From an uncultured Lachnospiraceae bacterium (GTDB lineage Bacteria > Bacillota > Clostridia > Lachnospirales > Lachnospiraceae), in the NCBI GenBank assembly GCA_934339135.1, contig CAKRHP010000006.1:1-64000 (forward strand): DNA of 64,000 nucleotides. Direction: 5' to 3'. Below are positions 60,845 to 64,000 of the stretch, piece after piece. Under the pieces are notes generated by a model. It was given only the letters and a program-made list of their open reading frames with translations. It had not been told where the DNA came from and searched no databases. A program made the translations under genes and the position numbers. The number at the start of each line of letters is the position of its first letter. Within the stretch, counting starts at the first letter, position 1.

Positions 60845-63800
60845 TTTTTTCTATGCCTCCATCATCCGGTTTCATCAAAAAATTAACGATCGCTCTTTTT
60901 TCTGCGTACTCCTGCATCTGGTCCAGCAATGCATCCTCGCTGCCCTTCTGCTTCATCAACATTCTGTTCAACATCTGATAGCCACTGGCTCCTTCCATTC
61001 CTTTCATCTGATCCGTGTAGACCAGACGGGCCGTCGGTGTTTTTTTCTCGCAGCCTTCCGCATCCGTTTCTATAATTTCATACTCTACGGTTTCATCCTG
61101 AAACAGAATGAAACCTCTGACCCGGATTCCCTCAAACACATTTCGCATTGTCTCTGTCACCGAAGCCTGTCTTTGATCCCCTACAACATAGGTGTATCGA
61201 ATTTTAACATCATGTCCGGGATCGGCGGTATAATCCACATACTGCTCCTTAAGGAGCGTATCCGGCAAAGACAGCTTATCCTTAAAATTCTGGAAATACG
61301 GAAGAACAATATCCTTTTCATACAGCTGATGCAGATTGTAATCCACAAATACTGCTTCGCCTCCCGTCAGCATGCCTCTTCCCGACAAATATTTTAAAAC
61401 TGCCAGCAGACACGGGCGGTTCTCCTCCACCTGAACATGCTGATAAAAGGATTCAAAGAGTTCATCCGGCAGCTTGTCCCCATGAACCAGATAACCATAT
61501 GCCATCCGCTTCAGAAAAGCCCGGATCAGTTTTTTATTAAAACCATTCTCCTCATAATGGAAGAACACCGGATAGGCCTCCGGGATCATCTGGTCCGTAA
61601 ACAGGATCTGAGCTAACAGCCGCTCTGACAGAATCTGTATGTCAATCCCAAACTCCCGGCATGCATTCCATAATTTGACCATCTCCGGAATCGTTCCGGA
61701 ATAATGATCACACAAATATACCAGCAACGGCTTGTCGAACTCTCCGCCCTCAAAAATATACCATGCCAGCTTCGTCAGTGTCTTATCTTCTTCTGCTGCC
61801 ACAAAAGCATGTCCCGCGATCTTCAGGAGTTTTTTGGGATCTGCTCCGTTCCATCCAAAGAGCAGAAGTCCCTCCATTCCTTTTTCATATTTATGGCGTA
61901 CTGCACAATATTCCATAAATCGTTCTCGGTCCCGCGGCAGGATATTTTCCCAATCCATATGCTCCAGCTCTGCGTCAAGAAGTTCCCCTTGGAAATTATC
62001 AAAATAATATTGCATTTGTATGGCAAACAGCGATTTTCGAAAATGAATATCCAATCCGGCAATCCCAAGCACCCGCCGGCGAAGCTGTGAGATATCCTCT
62101 CCGGAACGGTTCTCCTGTACCGCCCTCTGATACAGATACAAAAGCACACGGACATTGTCTCCCACAAACGGCAGACACTTTTCTGCCAGGTGATCCAGAT
62201 GTACCATCCGGTGCACGGTGTAACCAATCGAGGAAGCATATCTGCGCCCCTCCCGGTCCGTGAGAAAAATCTGCGGTTCCGGTGTAAAAACAGATATCAT
62301 CGCTCTGCCATGGACAAATGCTGCGTTTTCCTCCTGCTGCAGCTCCCGGTGGCGCACAACTACACCGGCGATCCTGGGATCCTCGCACCGGATCTCTCTG
62401 GCAAAAAGGATCGACGGCAGAGCAGATGCCAGCTGCTCATTGATCATATCCTCCCGGATAAACTCCTCATAGATCACTGACAGATTATCATTGATCCGCC
62501 CCTGCTCTAACTGCTCCAGTGCAAACTTCTCCATGGATGCTTTATAACTGTCATACATGGTCTGATCCCGGTCCTTATGGCGGATCACATAGGCATAAAG
62601 CATCGCTTTTTTTGTTGCATTCAACTGATTATTGTATGAAAAATATAGTAATACTCTATCCGGAAGTACCATGTCGGGAGTTTCTTCCAATGCATATATA
62701 TAATTTTCATAAAGGTCTGTAATCTTTAAATTATGTTCAATACCAAGCCGGTACCACTTTACATTCTCCGGCAAAACTCGCCGTTCCCGCATCAAAAGCT
62801 GACAGATCATGGTGAGCAGATCATCGGAGGGACGCTCCTCGTACATCCGGTACATATCCCCCATCATAACACCGGTAAAATCTCTGGTCCTGCTGATCAG
62901 ATAGGCATAGCGAAACTGCAGTTCTTCCTCCAGAATCCGGTGGGAAAGTCCCCAGTGAAGTGCCTGCGCTTTTGCTTCCGTAAGCTCCAGCACCAGCTCC
63001 GGTGTGCTATTGTATAACCGGCAAAGTTCCAGATATAAAAGCGGACTGTGACAGCCTGCCTCGATATGTTCCAATATTGCCTCCTGCCGCTTGACAGAGA
63101 TCTGATAGCTGTCATCCATCTGCAGCAAAAACCACAGGATCAGCCAGTGACTGTGACCGTTCTGATAGCATTCCCGGATCTTAGATAATGCTCCGGCCCG
63201 TTCTGCTGCCTCCGGCTTCCAAAGATGCATCAGATAATAGTAAGCACAATATAGCAAAGGCTCCCGCTCCTGTATCTCTAACAGCCTTTCCTCTAACTGT
63301 GTCATTTCCAGATGAAACGCTTCCTCCTTCCGGGTCTGCAATGCCAGATAGATCCGGAACACCCGCACCAGCCATTGATATCTGCTTCCTGACTGTTCCG
63401 GCTGATCCAGACTGTTTATGCTTTTTTCTGCGGACGCAATAAAGTCCTTCCGGGACATTTTTCCTGCCTGATAATACACAAAGCTCCGGTATAAATTCCA
63501 GACATCCTTCTGCTGCTGTATTTTCCGGCGGCGCTCCTCATCAGACATGCAATATCTTCTGGCGATCACTTTAAGCTCCAGCTGCTGTCTTGCGCTGCTG
63601 ATCGTGATCCGTGCAAAATTATGACCGATCGCCATACAATCCGGATTGATCACCAAAACAAGTTCATAAGTATCTCCGGTAAAATCTGTGGTTCTGATAC
63701 ACGAACGTTCAAAGCGTACAAATGGAGCGTCCGACTTCACTTCGTATTCTCCGTACCCCCAGGTGTCCTTGTGAAGTATGATCTTGTCTGCAAATATATT

Positions 63801-64000
63801 CTCACATTTCGGATATTGCAGTTCCCGCTTTTCTACAGAAAGTTGTACCGGAGTCTTTTTGTGGGCGGCGATCAGAAACTCCTCCAATGCCATACTCTTA
63901 TCATTGCCCTTCAAAAGTCCCCGATAACGCTCCAGATAGACTTCCTTTTCCTGAAGAAAGATCCGTTCAAATGCCGGACTTTGAAAAATCCGTAATGCCT
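60831..64000 (-). CDS. DUF5717-type large protein, 5' end outside the window
   Basis: The frame stays open through the right edge of the window (63915-64000 reads ALRIFQSPAFERIFLQEKEV and onward without a stop), so the apparent TTG/ATG starts near 63890-63914 are internal and at least 28 more residues belong to it. The visible 1055 residues are helical-repeat rich, with a beta-rich stretch near the new N-terminus (YGEYEVKSDAPFVRFERSCI) and another near the C-terminus (VRGFILFQDETVEYEI). No enzyme motif seen. Coupled to the DUF5716-type gene. Confidence 0.75.
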   Translation of the reverse strand, partial: ALRIFQSPAFERIFLQEKEVYLERYRGLLKGNDKSMALEEFLIAAHKKTPVQLSVEKRELQYPKCENIFADKIILHKDTWGYGEYEVKSDAPFVRFERSCIRTTDFTGDTYELVLVINPDCMAIGHNFARITISSARQQLELKVIARRYCMSDEERRRKIQQQKDVWNLYRSFVYYQAGKMSRKDFIASAEKSINSLDQPEQSGSRYQWLVRVFRIYLALQTRKEEAFHLEMTQLEERLLEIQEREPLLYCAYYYLMHLWKPEAAERAGALSKIRECYQNGHSHWLILWFLLQMDDSYQISVKRQEAILEHIEAGCHSPLLYLELCRLYNSTPELVLELTEAKAQALHWGLSHRILEEELQFRYAYLISRTRDFTGVMMGDMYRMYEERPSDDLLTMICQLLMRERRVLPENVKWYRLGIEHNLKITDLYENYIYALEETPDMVLPDRVLLYFSYNNQLNATKKAMLYAYVIRHKDRDQTMYDSYKASMEKFALEQLEQGRINDNLSVIYEEFIREDMINEQLASALPSILFAREIRCEDPRIAGVVVRHRELQQEENAAFVHGRAMISVFTPEPQIFLTDREGRRYASSIGYTVHRMVHLDHLAEKCLPFVGDNVRVLLYLYQRAVQENRSGEDISQLRRRVLGIAGLDIHFRKSLFAIQMQYYFDNFQGELLDAELEHMDWENILPRDRERFMEYCAVRHKYEKGMEGLLLFGWNGADPKKLLKIAGHAFVAAEEDKTLTKLAWYIFEGGEFDKPLLVYLCDHYSGTIPEMVKLWNACREFGIDIQILSERLLAQILFTDQMIPEAYPVFFHYEENGFNKKLIRAFLKRMAYGYLVHGDKLPDELFESFYQHVQVEENRPCLLAVLKYLSGRGMLTGGEAVFVDYNLHQLYEKDIVLPYFQNFKDKLSLPDTLLKEQYVDYTADPGHDVKIRYTYVVGDQRQASVTETMRNVFEGIRVRGFILFQDETVEYEIIETDAEGCEKKTPTARLVYTDQMKGMEGASGYQMLNRMLMKQKGSEDALLDQMQEYAEKRAIVNFLMKPDDGGIEKNDRG

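Noticed and set aside
1..64000. tRNA and rRNA genes
   Set aside because: I read the intergenic regions for cloverleaf-like or rRNA-like sequence and found none that I could support.

Overview
The window looks like the chromosome of an anaerobic, endospore-forming gut Clostridium relative, most likely a Lachnospiraceae member. The support is a spoIIAA-spoIIAB-sigF block next to spoVAA-AB-AC, a bile salt hydrolase, Lachnospiraceae-type proteins of the DUF5716/DUF5717 kind, an AUU-initiated infC with an attenuated leader, and a moderately AT-rich sequence with strong AGGAGG ribosome-binding sites. The genus cannot be fixed from the sequence alone.

Layout. 1-3.5 kb: a type II-A-like cas9 (minus strand) whose reading frame stops about 300 residues early, and a divergent tracrRNA gene with its own promoter and terminator. 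3.5-6.5 kb: a HIRAN-domain protein, a bile salt hydrolase, a 531-bp giant imperfect palindrome with 18-bp terminal repeats and a 7-bp target duplication (a MITE-like element), and a LuxR-type regulator. 6.6-10.1 kb: a plus-strand operon for putrescine use (aminotransferase, a PII-family protein, an APC permease) behind a structured leader.

10-24 kb is an accessory, defence-rich region. It holds a two-gene PLD-domain module, a DUF234 ATPase, a four-gene module (DUF6731 protein, four-helix membrane protein, SMC/Rad50-like ATPase, HNH nuclease; Septu-like with two extra genes), and a DUF4062 protein. Broken copies of an Rpn/PD-(D/E)XK 'transposase' gene lie between these modules, and one copy is split around the four-gene module. 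A degraded tyrosine recombinase and a deleted NusG-like remnant close the region.

24.8-39.7 kb is a cell-surface polysaccharide operon read on the minus strand from a NusG-family (LoaP-like) antiterminator with two KOW domains. It encodes glycosyltransferases, a radical SAM protein, UDP-galactopyranose mutase, polysaccharide pyruvyl transferase, an F420-hydrogenase-beta-like oxidoreductase, acyltransferases, a polymerase-like membrane protein and a MurJ-type flippase. The block 33.8-37.3 kb has visibly more G/C-ending codons than its neighbours.

39.8-48.6 kb: small unknown genes, an MNT/HEPN pair, the sporulation genes (spoVA appears cut after spoVAC; a solitary HicB sits between sigF and spoVAA), a TPR protein and a FapA-family protein. 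48.7-64 kb is core-like: valS, secreted transglutaminase-like and AlgX/AlgI-like surface genes, rplT-rpmI-infC with an attenuator leader, and a run of Lachnospiraceae genes of unknown function ending in a DUF5717 gene that runs off the window.
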